Below are positions 1 through 7,655 of a stretch of 24,384 bases of DNA, in pieces; positions within the stretch are counted from its first letter, which is position 1, and every line of letters starts with the position of its first letter. The stretch covers positions 1 to 24,384 of the forward strand of contig CAIJMB010000051.1 of assembly GCA_903821715.1 (NCBI GenBank), read 5' to 3'. Below the pieces are notes generated by a model. It made no database searches. It saw nothing but the letters and a program-made list of their open reading frames with translations, and was not told where the DNA came from. Origin of the DNA: an uncultured Flavobacteriales bacterium (GTDB lineage: Bacteria; Bacteroidota; Bacteroidia; Flavobacteriales; Schleiferiaceae). The translations under genes and the position numbers were made by a program.

Positions 1-90
1 AGTTTGATTTACCCAAACTTCATCAATTGCACCGACGTAGTTTATGACAAAAGTCACGTCCGTACGGGGCGCATTTTGTGCGGAATTTGA
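1..90 (+). CDS. Possible 3' end of an upstream gene (partial)
   Basis: Frame 1 is open from the window edge for 29 codons and stops with TGA at 88-90, sixteen bases before the next start codon. The encoded tail contains YPNFINCTDVVYDK and resembles no family I can name. Its third-position GC (about half) is lower than in neighbouring genes, so it may be chance. The tight spacing to the following gene is what makes a real gene end plausible. Confidence 0.3.
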   Translation, partial: SLIYPNFINCTDVVYDKSHVRTGRILCGI

Positions 91-93
91 ACC

Positions 94-105
94 GAACTTT
101 GAACC
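94..105 (+). promoter_or_regulatory. -7 promoter box of the GT4 gene, leaderless geometry
   Basis: GAACTTTG at 94-101 matches the bacteroidetal TAnnTTTG -7 element except for the first base. It is followed by four bases and then the ATG at 106. The spacing equals that of several other genes in the window, which is the main support. No convincing -33 element is visible. Confidence 0.45.
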
Positions 106-1161
106 ATGACCGTCACCCACGTAGTGCGCATGTGGCCCGACGAGGGCGACCCCCAGCTCGGAAGCTTTGTGCGCAGCCACATCACCGCGCTGCGCGATGC
201 CGGGCTGCAGCAGCGCGTGGTGGTCTGGTCTGGGCGGAGCGAGCATCCGCTCCCCCTCGACCGAGTACAGGTCGTGGCCGGCCCCGCGGTGCCCCCTGGC
301 CCCAAGGGCTGGAACGCCAAGATCCGAAGCGTGCTGACCCTGGGACGCCCAGACGTCCTTCACGTCCACGGCTCTGGAGCCGACACCGCCTACCTTTTTG
401 TGCGCAGCATCATGCAGTGGGGCCAGCGCCTTCCGCGCGTGATCTCTGAACATCAGCATTTTGGCGACGGTGATCTTCCGAGCGGAACCCTCTGGACCCA
501 CCGCCTCGCCAACGTCCGCACCGCCGTTTCGCCTTTTTTGGCCGAGCGATTTGCTGCGGTTGGCCGCGTCGACGTCGTGCCCAACTGCTGGGACGCTCCC
601 CTGCCCCACCAGCTGCGCCAGCCCCATTCGGGCGGACGCCGCGTGCTCCACATCGGCGACTGGGTTGACGCCACCAAAGGCATTAGCCCTTTGCTCGAGG
701 CATGGCGGATCCATTCTGAGCGCAATCCCCTCGACCACCTCACCCTGGTCGGCGACGGGGTGGACCGACCTGCGCTTGAGCCCCTCGTGCGCGCGACCCC
801 CAACTGCACGTGGCTCGGCCGCATGGCACCAACGGACCTCGAGTCCGAGATGGGGCGCCATGACGTGCTCGTAGTGAATTCCCCCCGCGAAACATTTTCG
901 ATGGTGGTGGGGCAAGCCCGCGAGCGCGGGCTGCATGTGCTGAGCACCCGCTGCGGCGGACCCGAATCCGTGTACCTCAACGTGAGCGGAATCACCACCC
1001 GCGACGGATCAACGCACGACGTAAATGACCTTATCGCCGCCTTGCACGGCCTGCCTTTAGCCTCAGAACTTGGTACAGCTGAAGAACTTAAGATGTTCCG
1101 GCCAGAAGAAGTAGCCAAGCAGTTTACCGCACTCTACCGAAGTGTGGGTGTGAAAAAGTAA
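106..1161 (+). CDS. Glycosyltransferase family 4 (GT-B fold)
   Basis: The 351-residue protein has the two-domain layout of GT4 enzymes, which move a sugar from a nucleotide-sugar donor to an acceptor, usually in cell-surface polysaccharide or glycolipid synthesis in the cytoplasm. The C-terminal donor domain is the clearest part: HIGDWVDATKGISPLLEAW (about 182-200), then LVGDG, then the segment NSPRETFSMVVGQARERG (about 258-275). In this family that segment normally carries an E-x7-E motif. Here Glu262 is present but the second position, 270, is Gln. No membrane segment is seen. The start at 106 is supported by a -7 box four bases upstream. The gene converges on bshB1 but is not BshA: it lacks the BshA N-terminus. 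Donor and acceptor cannot be told from the sequence. Confidence 0.85.
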   Translation: MTVTHVVRMWPDEGDPQLGSFVRSHITALRDAGLQQRVVVWSGRSEHPLPLDRVQVVAGPAVPPGPKGWNAKIRSVLTLGRPDVLHVHGSGADTAYLFVRSIMQWGQRLPRVISEHQHFGDGDLPSGTLWTHRLANVRTAVSPFLAERFAAVGRVDVVPNCWDAPLPHQLRQPHSGGRRVLHIGDWVDATKGISPLLEAWRIHSERNPLDHLTLVGDGVDRPALEPLVRATPNCTWLGRMAPTDLESEMGRHDVLVVNSPRETFSMVVGQARERGLHVLSTRCGGPESVYLNVSGITTRDGSTHDVNDLIAALHGLPLASELGTAEELKMFRPEEVAKQFTALYRSVGVKK

Positions 1162-1193
1162 CTCGAAGCGCTTAAGAGCGCGCAAGCGATACC

Positions 1194-1240
1194 ACGAGCC
1201 AACCTCGCCAACGAACTAACGAGCTAATCTCAGCTAATCT
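1194..1240 (+). repeat. Intergenic 17-bp-type repeat remnant
   Basis: In the spacer between the convergent GT4 and bshB1 genes, 1194-1214 is identical over 21 bases to part of the repeat array at 12200-12220 (unit GAGCCAACCTCGCCAAC). It is followed by a degenerate continuation and a short direct repeat AGCTAATCT at 1222-1230 and 1232-1240. It belongs to the same dispersed family as the arrays that flank 11958-12174. Confidence 0.7.
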
Positions 1241-1248
1241 TGCTTTGA

Positions 1249-1968
1249 TTACCGAAGCGAAAACAGCGAATCCACACCCAATCGGCGCGGAGCAATAAAA
1301 CCCTCCGCATGGGCTACGCCCATCACGCGACCCCATTCGGCGGTGCGGGCAGTCAGGGAGTCCCAGAACCACTTCGACGAAATCACGGTTTCGGGACCGT
1401 CGGAACCCTCTTGGTAAAACTGCGAAGTGTGCGCAGTCAATGAAGCCATTTTGGCATCGATGAAATCCGAAATATCGACGGTAAAGTCCGCCTGAAGGTC
1501 GTAAAACTGAATGTAGTGGTAGACGTGCTCGGGGCGGAACGGATCCTGCGGCTGTCCGTCCTCACCTAGCGATTCCCACTTATGCAGCCCGGCCTTGAAG
1601 CAGGCCTCAACCGCCATGGACGAAGCCACAGCGTGGTCGGGGTGGCGGTCGCGCGGAGCGTTGCACAGCACGATGCGCGGCCGGTGGGCCCTCACCAGCT
1701 CGATGATGCGCTGCTGGCTTTCAAAATCATTGACAAGGCGGCCGTCGGGCATATCGAGGTTGACACGAAACGACGCCCCGAGGATTTGGGCGGCCTTGAC
1801 GGCTTCGGCGTCGCGCTCGAGCACGGTTCCGCGACTGCCCAGTTCACCGCGCGTTAAATCAACCAAGCCCACGGTATGGCCCAGGGCCACGTGCTTGGCT
1901 AAGGTTCCGCCGCAACCCAACTCAATGTCGTCGGGGTGGGCGCCAATGGCGAGAATATCTACGTGCAT
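1249..1968 (-). CDS. bshB1: Bacillithiol biosynthesis deacetylase BshB1
   Basis: A PIG-L/LmbE-family zinc deacetylase of 239 residues. In the bacillithiol pathway BshB removes the acetyl group from N-acetylglucosaminyl-malate, giving GlcN-malate, to which BshC adds cysteine. The zinc site is visible: AHPDD at 10-14 (His11, Asp14) and HPDH at 109-112 (His112), with Asp13 as likely general base. Length and motif spacing fit the BshB1 subfamily, whose members are common in Bacteroidota, better than generic LmbE proteins. The start lies six bases after the stop of the glutathione peroxidase gene on the same strand, so both are probably one transcript. bshA and bshC are not in the window. Confidence 0.92.
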   Translation of the reverse strand: MHVDILAIGAHPDDIELGCGGTLAKHVALGHTVGLVDLTRGELGSRGTVLERDAEAVKAAQILGASFRVNLDMPDGRLVNDFESQQRIIELVRAHRPRIVLCNAPRDRHPDHAVASSMAVEACFKAGLHKWESLGEDGQPQDPFRPEHVYHYIQFYDLQADFTVDISDFIDAKMASLTAHTSQFYQEGSDGPETVISSKWFWDSLTARTAEWGRVMGVAHAEGFIAPRRLGVDSLFSLR

Positions 1969-1974
1969 GCTCGG

Positions 1975-2538
1975 TTACTTTCCGAGCGCAAAGTTCCGAA
2001 TTTCGGAATTAGTTGGTGACACCGTCGACAGATGGCTGCTCACCCACTGACCTTTTTCATTGATTAGGAACTTGTGAAAGTTCCAGCGAACCGTCGCGTC
2101 CTTAGCGCCATTCTTGGTCTTGCTGGTCAGCCATTGGTAGACGGGGTGCGGGTTGTCGCCTTTGATCGCAACCTTTTCCATCATCAAAAAGGTGACGCCA
2201 TAGTTCTTTTGGCAAAATGCGCCGATTTCTGATGCAGAACCCTTTTCTTGCCCACCAAAGTCGTTGCAGGGGAATCCGAGGATGACAAAGTTTCCGCCTT
2301 TAGCCTCGTCCCACAGGGCCTGAAGCTCTTTGTACTGAGGTGTAAATCCGCACTCTGAAGCCGTATTGACGATGAGCACGCGCTTGCCCTTGAGTTGGGC
2401 AAAATCATAGACCTCGCCATCGAGCGTGCGCGCCTGAAGGCTGTAGAAATCGACAGGAGCATCTACGGGCTGGGCCATAGAGCGGCTGCATCCAAGCAGC
2501 GTAGTAAGTAGGGACATGGCCAAAAGTTTCTTCATCAT
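1975..2538 (-). CDS. Glutathione peroxidase family lipoprotein
   Basis: A 187-residue thiol peroxidase of the GPx family (BtuE type), which reduces hydroperoxides; bacterial Cys-type members usually draw electrons from thioredoxin. A signal peptide with lipobox LLGC (Cys17) predicts an exported, membrane-anchored protein. The peroxidatic Cys63 lies in NTASECGFT, Cys91 sits in FPCNDFGGQE as possible resolving cysteine, and Gln97, Trp152 and Asn153 (in VRWNFHKF) complete the family's catalytic tetrad. There are two Met codons at the start (2538 and 2535); either may be used. It is the first gene of an operon with bshB1, linking peroxide defence to low-molecular-weight thiol synthesis, although the two products would sit in different compartments. 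Confidence 0.92.
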   Translation of the reverse strand: MMKKLLAMSLLTTLLGCSRSMAQPVDAPVDFYSLQARTLDGEVYDFAQLKGKRVLIVNTASECGFTPQYKELQALWDEAKGGNFVILGFPCNDFGGQEKGSASEIGAFCQKNYGVTFLMMEKVAIKGDNPHPVYQWLTSKTKNGAKDATVRWNFHKFLINEKGQWVSSHLSTVSPTNSEIRNFALGK

Positions 2539-2559
2539 GATAGGGGTATAACCGCAAAA

Positions 2560-2567
2560 CGAAGTTA
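2560..2567 (-). promoter_or_regulatory. Candidate -7 box for the gpx-bshB1 operon
   Basis: Read on the minus strand, 2567-2560 is TAACTTCG, a match to the TAnnTTYG -7 consensus. It ends 21 bases before the ATG at 2538, so this operon would have a short leader, unlike most promoters here. It lies inside the 58-base spacer shared with the divergent ccmB promoter. Confidence 0.4.
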
Positions 2568-2584
2568 GGGTTCACCACGCTGCC

Positions 2585-2596
2585 TACCTTTGGGGC
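2585..2596 (+). promoter_or_regulatory. -7 promoter box of the ccm operon, leaderless geometry
   Basis: TACCTTTG at 2585-2592 is a perfect bacteroidetal TAnnTTTG box. Four bases (GGGC) separate it from the ATG at 2597, so the start of transcription should fall at the start codon. No clear -33 TTG is seen at the usual distance. Confidence 0.7.
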
Positions 2597-3259
2597 ATGA
2601 AACGTTGGTGGACCCTAGGTCGGTGGGCACTTCAGGCGGACTTTCGCCACCGCGCACAGAGCGTGCAGTTCATCCTGTTCACCGCGGTCGCGACGTACTT
2701 GGTCTACAGCGTGGCTCCGTCGCCGAGTCCGACGGTGTGGCTCGCACTTCTTTGGGTCGTCGTGCTCTTTAGTGCGATGCAGGCCGCCTTTCGCGCGTTT
2801 CACGAGCCGGAATCTTTGTGGGCCTACCTCAACCAGCTGGCGAGTCCCGCAGCAATTTTGGGGGTGAAGAGCCTTCAAGTCGCTGTGCACACCCTGCTCA
2901 CTGCGGCCGCAGCGCTGCTGCTTTTTGGGTTATTTTTTGGGATGCCGGAATCTGCACAGAGTATTGAAGCGGTGCTCAAAGTCACGGTGGCCTTAATGCT
3001 TGGCTCTTTGGCATTTGCGGCGACCATGAGTTTTACTTCGGCCTTGGCGAGCCGTGCCGGATCCAACCCTACGCTGATGGCTACGTTGAGCCTGCCTTTG
3101 CTGCTTCCGGCGGTGCTGGTGGCCCGACGCGCCAGCAGTCTGGCTGTGGCCAACCAAGACTGGGCAGAACTGGCAATACCCCTATTTGGCGAGGTCGTCA
3201 TGATGGGTCTCCCACTCGCCTTGGGGAGCGTGCTTATGCCCTACCTTTGGAAGCAGTGA
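2597..3259 (+). CDS. ccmB: Heme exporter subunit CcmB
   Basis: A 220-residue integral membrane protein with about six hydrophobic segments, matching CcmB in length and layout. CcmB is the permease of the CcmAB ABC complex; that complex releases holo-CcmE from CcmC/D during system I cytochrome c maturation in the cytoplasmic membrane. The start at 2597 is fixed by the -7 box four bases upstream. Its stop overlaps the GTG start of ccmC, so translation is probably coupled. The ATPase gene ccmA is not in the window. Confidence 0.9.
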   Translation: MKRWWTLGRWALQADFRHRAQSVQFILFTAVATYLVYSVAPSPSPTVWLALLWVVVLFSAMQAAFRAFHEPESLWAYLNQLASPAAILGVKSLQVAVHTLLTAAAALLLFGLFFGMPESAQSIEAVLKVTVALMLGSLAFAATMSFTSALASRAGSNPTLMATLSLPLLLPAVLVARRASSLAVANQDWAELAIPLFGEVVMMGLPLALGSVLMPYLWKQ

Positions 3260-3921
3260 AAAACGGCTTTTCAATCGCATGGAAAACCGCGGCCGCAGCG
3301 CTCGTGTGCTACAGTCTGGTTGCGGGTTTGGCGGCTCCGGTTCCGCGACTTTTTATTCTCAACGAAACCATTCGCAACCTCTACTTTCACGTGCCCATGT
3401 GGTTCACGATGATTGCGCTCATGGGGGTTTCGCTGGGGCACAGCATCGGGAGCTTGCAGCGCCCCGGGCAGGCCGGGCTCGAAGCAGACCAAAAGGCGCG
3501 CCTGGCCGCTGAGGTTTCGCTGGTGTTCGCTTCACTCGGACTCTTCACCGGAATGATCTGGGCCCGCTTCACTTGGGGCGCCTACTGGACCAACGACCCC
3601 AAGCTCAACGGAACCGCCGTAGCCATCTTGATCTACCTCGCCTATTTTGTGCTGCGCAGCAGCGTCGAGGACCCCGAAAAGCGCGCACGATTGGCCGGAA
3701 CCTTTAACATTTTTGCCTTCGTGCTCATGATTGTCTTCATCGGAGTTCTGCCGCGCATGACCGACTCGCTCCACCCCGGCAATGGCGGCAACCCCGCCTT
3801 TGGTTCGTACGACCTCGACAGCGGAATGCGTGCCGTCTTTTACCCCGCAGTGCTCGGATGGATCGGAATTGGCATTTGGATTGTTGAACTCCGCGTGCGT
3901 TTAACGCGTTTAAGCAAGTAG
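3256..3921 (+). CDS. ccmC: Heme lyase subunit CcmC
   Basis: A 221-residue polytopic protein of the CcmC/CcsA heme-handling family, which loads heme onto CcmE. The WWD-type periplasmic motif is present as WGAYWTNDPKLN at about 107-118, flanked by the two candidate axial heme ligands His45 (in YFHVP) and His173 (in SLHPG). I chose the GTG at 3256, which overlaps the ccmB stop as GTGA, rather than the in-frame TTG at 3247; the same overlap type recurs at maf and acr3. The ccmD-like gene follows after seven bases. Confidence 0.9.
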   Translation: MKNGFSIAWKTAAAALVCYSLVAGLAAPVPRLFILNETIRNLYFHVPMWFTMIALMGVSLGHSIGSLQRPGQAGLEADQKARLAAEVSLVFASLGLFTGMIWARFTWGAYWTNDPKLNGTAVAILIYLAYFVLRSSVEDPEKRARLAGTFNIFAFVLMIVFIGVLPRMTDSLHPGNGGNPAFGSYDLDSGMRAVFYPAVLGWIGIGIWIVELRVRLTRLSK

Positions 3922-3928
3922 TACCCAT

Positions 3929-4099
3929 ATGAAACGTTTTTTACAGCAAGGCCCTCCCGTTGAAATGGCCGACGCCTTTCGGGCCGATGGCAAGATCTGG
4001 GTGGTCATTTCCGTAATCGGAATCATTTTTGTCGGAATCGTAGCGTACATGGCATGGTTGGACGTTCGGTTGCGCAAGGCCGAAAAATCCGCCCAATAA
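3929..4099 (+). CDS. Small membrane protein, CcmD-like
   Basis: A 56-residue ORF between ccmC and ccmE. It has a polar N-terminus (MKRFLQQGPPVEMADAFRADGK), one hydrophobic segment of about 23 residues (roughly 23-46) and a basic tail. CcmD is a small single-span protein in the CcmC-CcmE heme transfer complex and sits at exactly this operon position, so the size, topology and neighbours support the call. Sequence similarity alone would not, because CcmD proteins are poorly conserved. Its TAA stop directly abuts the ccmE ATG. Confidence 0.75.
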   Translation: MKRFLQQGPPVEMADAFRADGKIWVVISVIGIIFVGIVAYMAWLDVRLRKAEKSAQ

Positions 4100-4486
4100 A
4101 TGAAGCGCAACCACGTCATTGCCTTAGTGGTCATCGCCCTTTTGGTGGGAGCGCTGATGGTGACCATTCAGGACGCCAGCACCTATGCCACGTTTGAAAT
4201 GGCTGAAAAAAAGAGTCCCGAAACAGTGACCGTGGTGGGGCAACTCGATCTGGACCAGCCGATTACATTTAACGCCGAGACGTCCATGCTCCGGTTTACG
4301 GCCGTCGATAAAGACGGCGAGCGCAGCGTGGTGTACTTCAACCAACCCAAGCCAACTGACTTTGAGCGATCTGAAGAGATTACGCTGACCGGACTCAGCT
4401 CAGGGGACACCGCATTTTTTGCACAAGATATTTTGATGAAATGCCCGTCCAAGTACGCCGACGAGGCCAAGCTTAGCGCGGAATGA
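4100..4486 (+). CDS. ccmE: Heme chaperone CcmE, CxxxY variant
   Basis: A 128-residue protein with an N-terminal membrane anchor (about 6-22) and a small beta-barrel (OB-type) periplasmic domain, as in CcmE, which binds heme covalently and hands it to CcmF. In the classical form the heme-binding residue is His in an HxxxY motif. Here the corresponding C-terminal segment reads ILMKCPSKYADE, with Cys115 and Tyr119, the CxxxY type known from archaea and some sulfate reducers. The stop overlaps the ccmF start as ATGA. The Cys form is a lineage variant rather than a broken protein, since the rest of the domain is intact. Confidence 0.9.
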   Translation: MKRNHVIALVVIALLVGALMVTIQDASTYATFEMAEKKSPETVTVVGQLDLDQPITFNAETSMLRFTAVDKDGERSVVYFNQPKPTDFERSEEITLTGLSSGDTAFFAQDILMKCPSKYADEAKLSAE

Positions 4487-6972
4487 ACTACATCGGGGAA
4501 CACACTTTTTGGGCCTTAGCGGGCCGCTTTTTTACCTACCTCGCCTTTACCGGTGCCCTCGGAACCGCGCTGTTCTACGGACTTAACTGGTTCCGGCCCG
4601 GAGCCTGCAGCGGTCCCGACGAACTAGGTCGACCCCGCCCTGCCCACGGCCCCTTTTTGAGCGCGGGCCGTGCCTCGTTCGTGCTGCACAGCATCGGAAT
4701 CCTCGGGGTGCTCAGCATCCTCATGACCGCCATTCTCAGCCACTGGTTTGAATTTGACTACGTGTGGCGGCACTCGTCGCGTGACCTGCCCATCGAGTAC
4801 GTCTTTAGCGCCCTTTGGGAGGGCCAAGAGGGCAGCTTCATCATCTGGATGTTCTGGCACATGGTCCTCGGGTGGTTCTTGGTTCGCGGTGCCCGCTCGT
4901 GGGAGCACGGCACCATGGCCGTAGTCGGCCTCGCCCAGCTGATCCTCACCAGCATGATTTTGGGCGTATTCGTCTTCGGAACCAAAATAGGTTCCAGCCC
5001 TTTCGTGCTCATTCGTGAACTTCCTGAAAACCTTGGACTTCCGTGGACCACCATCAAGGACTACTTGATCCGAATTCCGGCGTTTCGCGACGGCCAGGGA
5101 CTGAATCCCTTGCTTCAAAACTACTGGATGGTCATTCACCCTCCGACCCTGTTTTTGGGCTTTGCCGCGACGCTGATTCCCTTTGCCTACGCGGTGGCGG
5201 GCTGGATCGAGCGCCGTCCCTTGGACTGGGTCACTCCCGCCCTACCCTGGGTGTTTTTTGGTGTGGGCGTCCTCGGAACCGGTATCCTTATGGGCGGAGC
5301 CTGGGCCTACGAAGCACTCAGTTTTGGCGGCTTTTGGGCTTGGGATCCGGTTGAAAACGCATCACTCGTTCCGTGGATCACACTGGTGGCCGCGGGCCAT
5401 TTGATGTTCATCGTCAAAAAGAAAAAGACTTCGGGTGGCCTCACCGCCTTGATGGTGATGCTGACGTTTGTCCTCATCCTCTACTCGACCTTTTTGACGC
5501 GGAGCGGCGTGCTGGGCGACAGTTCGGTGCACTCCTTTGTCGACCTCGGCCTGAACGGCCAGTTGATGCTGCTCCTCGGATTTTTTGCCCTCGGAAGCCT
5601 CGTACTACTCGTCGCCCGCTGGCGCGCCCTGCCCAAGAACACCGCCGATGAGGCGTTCTCGTCGCGTGAATTCTGGTTGGTCATTGGCAGCCTGGTGCTG
5701 CTCCTCAGCGCCGTACAAATCAGCTTCAGCACGAGTATTCCGGTGCTCAACAAAATCATTGGCCCCGAAGGCCTGATTCCATTGCTGGGCGAGGCCATGG
5801 CTCCGCCGGCCGACGTATTCAGGCACTACCACTCAATCCAGATTCCGGTCGCGATCGTGGTGTCGCTGTTCATGGCAGCCGTGCCCTTCTTGCGCTGGGA
5901 TTCGACTCCAGGGGCTATGATGCGCCGCATGATTCCGTCGCTGGTGGCCACGCTGGTACTGGGCGGGCTGGCCGCGTGGGGACTCAAGTTTGACCAGCCG
6001 ATGTACACCGTACTGCTCCTCACGGGCATGTTTGCCGCGTTCGCAAACCTCGACTACTGGCTGCGCTTTTTGCGCGGAAACTGGCGCAGCGGCGGCCTCG
6101 CCTTGGCCCACTTAGGCTTTGCGTTGATTTTGCTTGGCGCACTCATTAGCAACGGAAAAAAGCAGGCAATTAGCCAGAATCCGGTGTTTTTGCACAAGGA
6201 CTTTCCTGCCAACGAACACATTTTGGTTCCGGCCGGAGACACCGTCTCGATGCACCCCTACTGGGTCGAGTGGACGGGCGAACGCCGCGAAGGGCATTTT
6301 CAGATTTACGACGTCAATTTTTACGGAACGAATCCCGACCAAACGCCGGGCGATAAGTTGTTTGCGCTGGCTCCGTACATCCAGATCAACCCCCGAATGG
6401 GCAACGTGCGCGAGCCGTCGACCAAGCACTACTGGGACCGCGACATCTACACCTACGTGAGTTTTGCCGACATGCGCAGCCCCGAAGAAAAGGAGAGCGG
6501 ATGGACCGAAGAAATGGAGGCCACCATGGGCCGCGGCGAAGAAGTGTTTGTGTTCGACGAGTTCATGATGCGCTGCGACAGCATCATCGTCAACGACGCC
6601 CAGATGGTGCAAGAAACGGGCGACCTTGCGGCGCTCGACATGGCAGCTCGCTTGACGCTCAAGCATATGGACGGTCGGAGCGAAACCATCGATGTTCCGT
6701 ACCAAGTGCGCGGCAACCAAGCCACTCCAGGAGAAGCCGAGTTTGTGGCCCTGGGCGTCAAAGCTCGATTTGACGGGGTCTCAGACGAGCCCGGTCGCTT
6801 CACCATGAAGTTTTGGCGCAAATCGCCCGAAGAAGATGAATTTATTCTGCTTCAGGCCTTCATATTCCCGTACATCAATCTGCTTTGGTTGGGTGTGGTG
6901 CTCTTGGCGATTGGCTCAGGGCTTGCCGTGGCCAAGCGGATTGCAGGCCCCAAACCCGCGCCCAAGGCATGA
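4483..6972 (+). CDS. ccmF: Cytochrome c heme lyase CcmF
   Basis: A large 829-residue polytopic membrane protein. CcmF takes heme from CcmE and attaches it to the CxxCH motif of apocytochrome c. Landmarks are the conserved NPLLQNYWMVIHPPTLFLGF region around His219, the WWD motif FWAWDPVENASLVPW starting at about 284, and many membrane helices, with a large periplasmic domain near 570-780 followed by a final helix and a lysine-rich tail. It is longer than the approximately 650 residues of E. coli CcmF because of this C-terminal domain. The start overlaps the ccmE stop (ATGA) and its own stop overlaps the next gene. Confidence 0.93.
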   Translation: MNYIGEHTFWALAGRFFTYLAFTGALGTALFYGLNWFRPGACSGPDELGRPRPAHGPFLSAGRASFVLHSIGILGVLSILMTAILSHWFEFDYVWRHSSRDLPIEYVFSALWEGQEGSFIIWMFWHMVLGWFLVRGARSWEHGTMAVVGLAQLILTSMILGVFVFGTKIGSSPFVLIRELPENLGLPWTTIKDYLIRIPAFRDGQGLNPLLQNYWMVIHPPTLFLGFAATLIPFAYAVAGWIERRPLDWVTPALPWVFFGVGVLGTGILMGGAWAYEALSFGGFWAWDPVENASLVPWITLVAAGHLMFIVKKKKTSGGLTALMVMLTFVLILYSTFLTRSGVLGDSSVHSFVDLGLNGQLMLLLGFFALGSLVLLVARWRALPKNTADEAFSSREFWLVIGSLVLLLSAVQISFSTSIPVLNKIIGPEGLIPLLGEAMAPPADVFRHYHSIQIPVAIVVSLFMAAVPFLRWDSTPGAMMRRMIPSLVATLVLGGLAAWGLKFDQPMYTVLLLTGMFAAFANLDYWLRFLRGNWRSGGLALAHLGFALILLGALISNGKKQAISQNPVFLHKDFPANEHILVPAGDTVSMHPYWVEWTGERREGHFQIYDVNFYGTNPDQTPGDKLFALAPYIQINPRMGNVREPSTKHYWDRDIYTYVSFADMRSPEEKESGWTEEMEATMGRGEEVFVFDEFMMRCDSIIVNDAQMVQETGDLAALDMAARLTLKHMDGRSETIDVPYQVRGNQATPGEAEFVALGVKARFDGVSDEPGRFTMKFWRKSPEEDEFILLQAFIFPYINLLWLGVVLLAIGSGLAVAKRIAGPKPAPKA

Positions 6973-7655
6973 TTTACGTGGTGGGCCGTGGCCGTGTGGG
7001 CTCGGCGCTCACCGCGGCGCTTCCTGAGGCGATTGCCGTCGCGGGTCGCGGATTTTCAGGCATTAGTGCCTTAACGGCTGACGATGTGGTGGTGCTGAGC
7101 GTTCCGGACGCTGCAGTGGCCCAATGTGCGGCGGCACTGGCCGAAACGCCCGCTGTGGTGCTGCACTGCGCCGGGGCTGTTCCCCTTTCGGCGCTCGGAC
7201 AGGGGTCCCGGGGGGTGTTGTATCCCATGGTTTCGTTTCGGTCGAGTGTGGCGTGGAGTCAAGTGCCGGTCTTTGCCGAATCCACCGACGAGCGCGCCGC
7301 GCATGCGGTGCGCGATCTGGCCCAGCAGCTGGGCTGCCCTGAGCCCCGTTCCGCCAGCAGCGAAGATCGGGCGCGCTACCACCTTGGTGCTGTGTTTGCC
7401 AACAACTTCAGCAACCACGTGGTGGCTCTACTTCAGGCCTACTGCGCCGAGGTTGGACTCGACCCGAATGTCTACCGCGAGATGCTTTTGGACACCGTTC
7501 GCGATGCCGCGGATGGCGATGCACGAGCACTCCAAACCGGACCCGCCGCACGCGGCGACCGCAGCACCGTGGATCAGCACCTCGAGCGGTTACCAGAAGG
7601 GTTCCGCGCCGTATACCAAGCTTTGAGTGAATCTATTGAACGCCACGTCCGATGA
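6969..7655 (+). CDS. DUF2520 Rossmann-like oxidoreductase family protein
   Basis: A 228-residue protein with an N-terminal dinucleotide-binding fold (MIYVVGRGRVGSAL, glycine-rich loop at about 6-11; DDVVVLSVPD further on) and a C-terminal helical part (from about residue 125, HLGAVFANNFSNHVVALL) typical of the DUF2520 domain. The family resembles 6-phosphogluconate or ketopantoate-reductase-like NAD(P) enzymes, but no substrate is established. The ATG at 6969 overlaps the ccmF stop; a longer in-frame extension to 6885 would lie inside ccmF and is rejected. The next gene, kdsC, also overlaps it (ATGA), so it is embedded in the operon. Confidence 0.82.
   Translation: MIYVVGRGRVGSALTAALPEAIAVAGRGFSGISALTADDVVVLSVPDAAVAQCAAALAETPAVVLHCAGAVPLSALGQGSRGVLYPMVSFRSSVAWSQVPVFAESTDERAAHAVRDLAQQLGCPEPRSASSEDRARYHLGAVFANNFSNHVVALLQAYCAEVGLDPNVYREMLLDTVRDAADGDARALQTGPAARGDRSTVDQHLERLPEGFRAVYQALSESIERHVR

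Noticed and set aside
453..1118. 221-codon minus-strand ORF inside the GT4 gene
   Set aside because: Ser/Arg/Pro-rich composition typical of a shadow frame; the plus-strand frame has clear GT4 motifs.
1168..1181. Small hairpin GCGCT-TAAG-AGCGC after the GT4 stop as a terminator
   Set aside because: Only five pairs and no following T-run.
6112..6720. 202-codon minus-strand ORF inside ccmF
   Set aside because: Antisense to the conserved CcmF periplasmic domain, His/Val-rich with no recognisable family.
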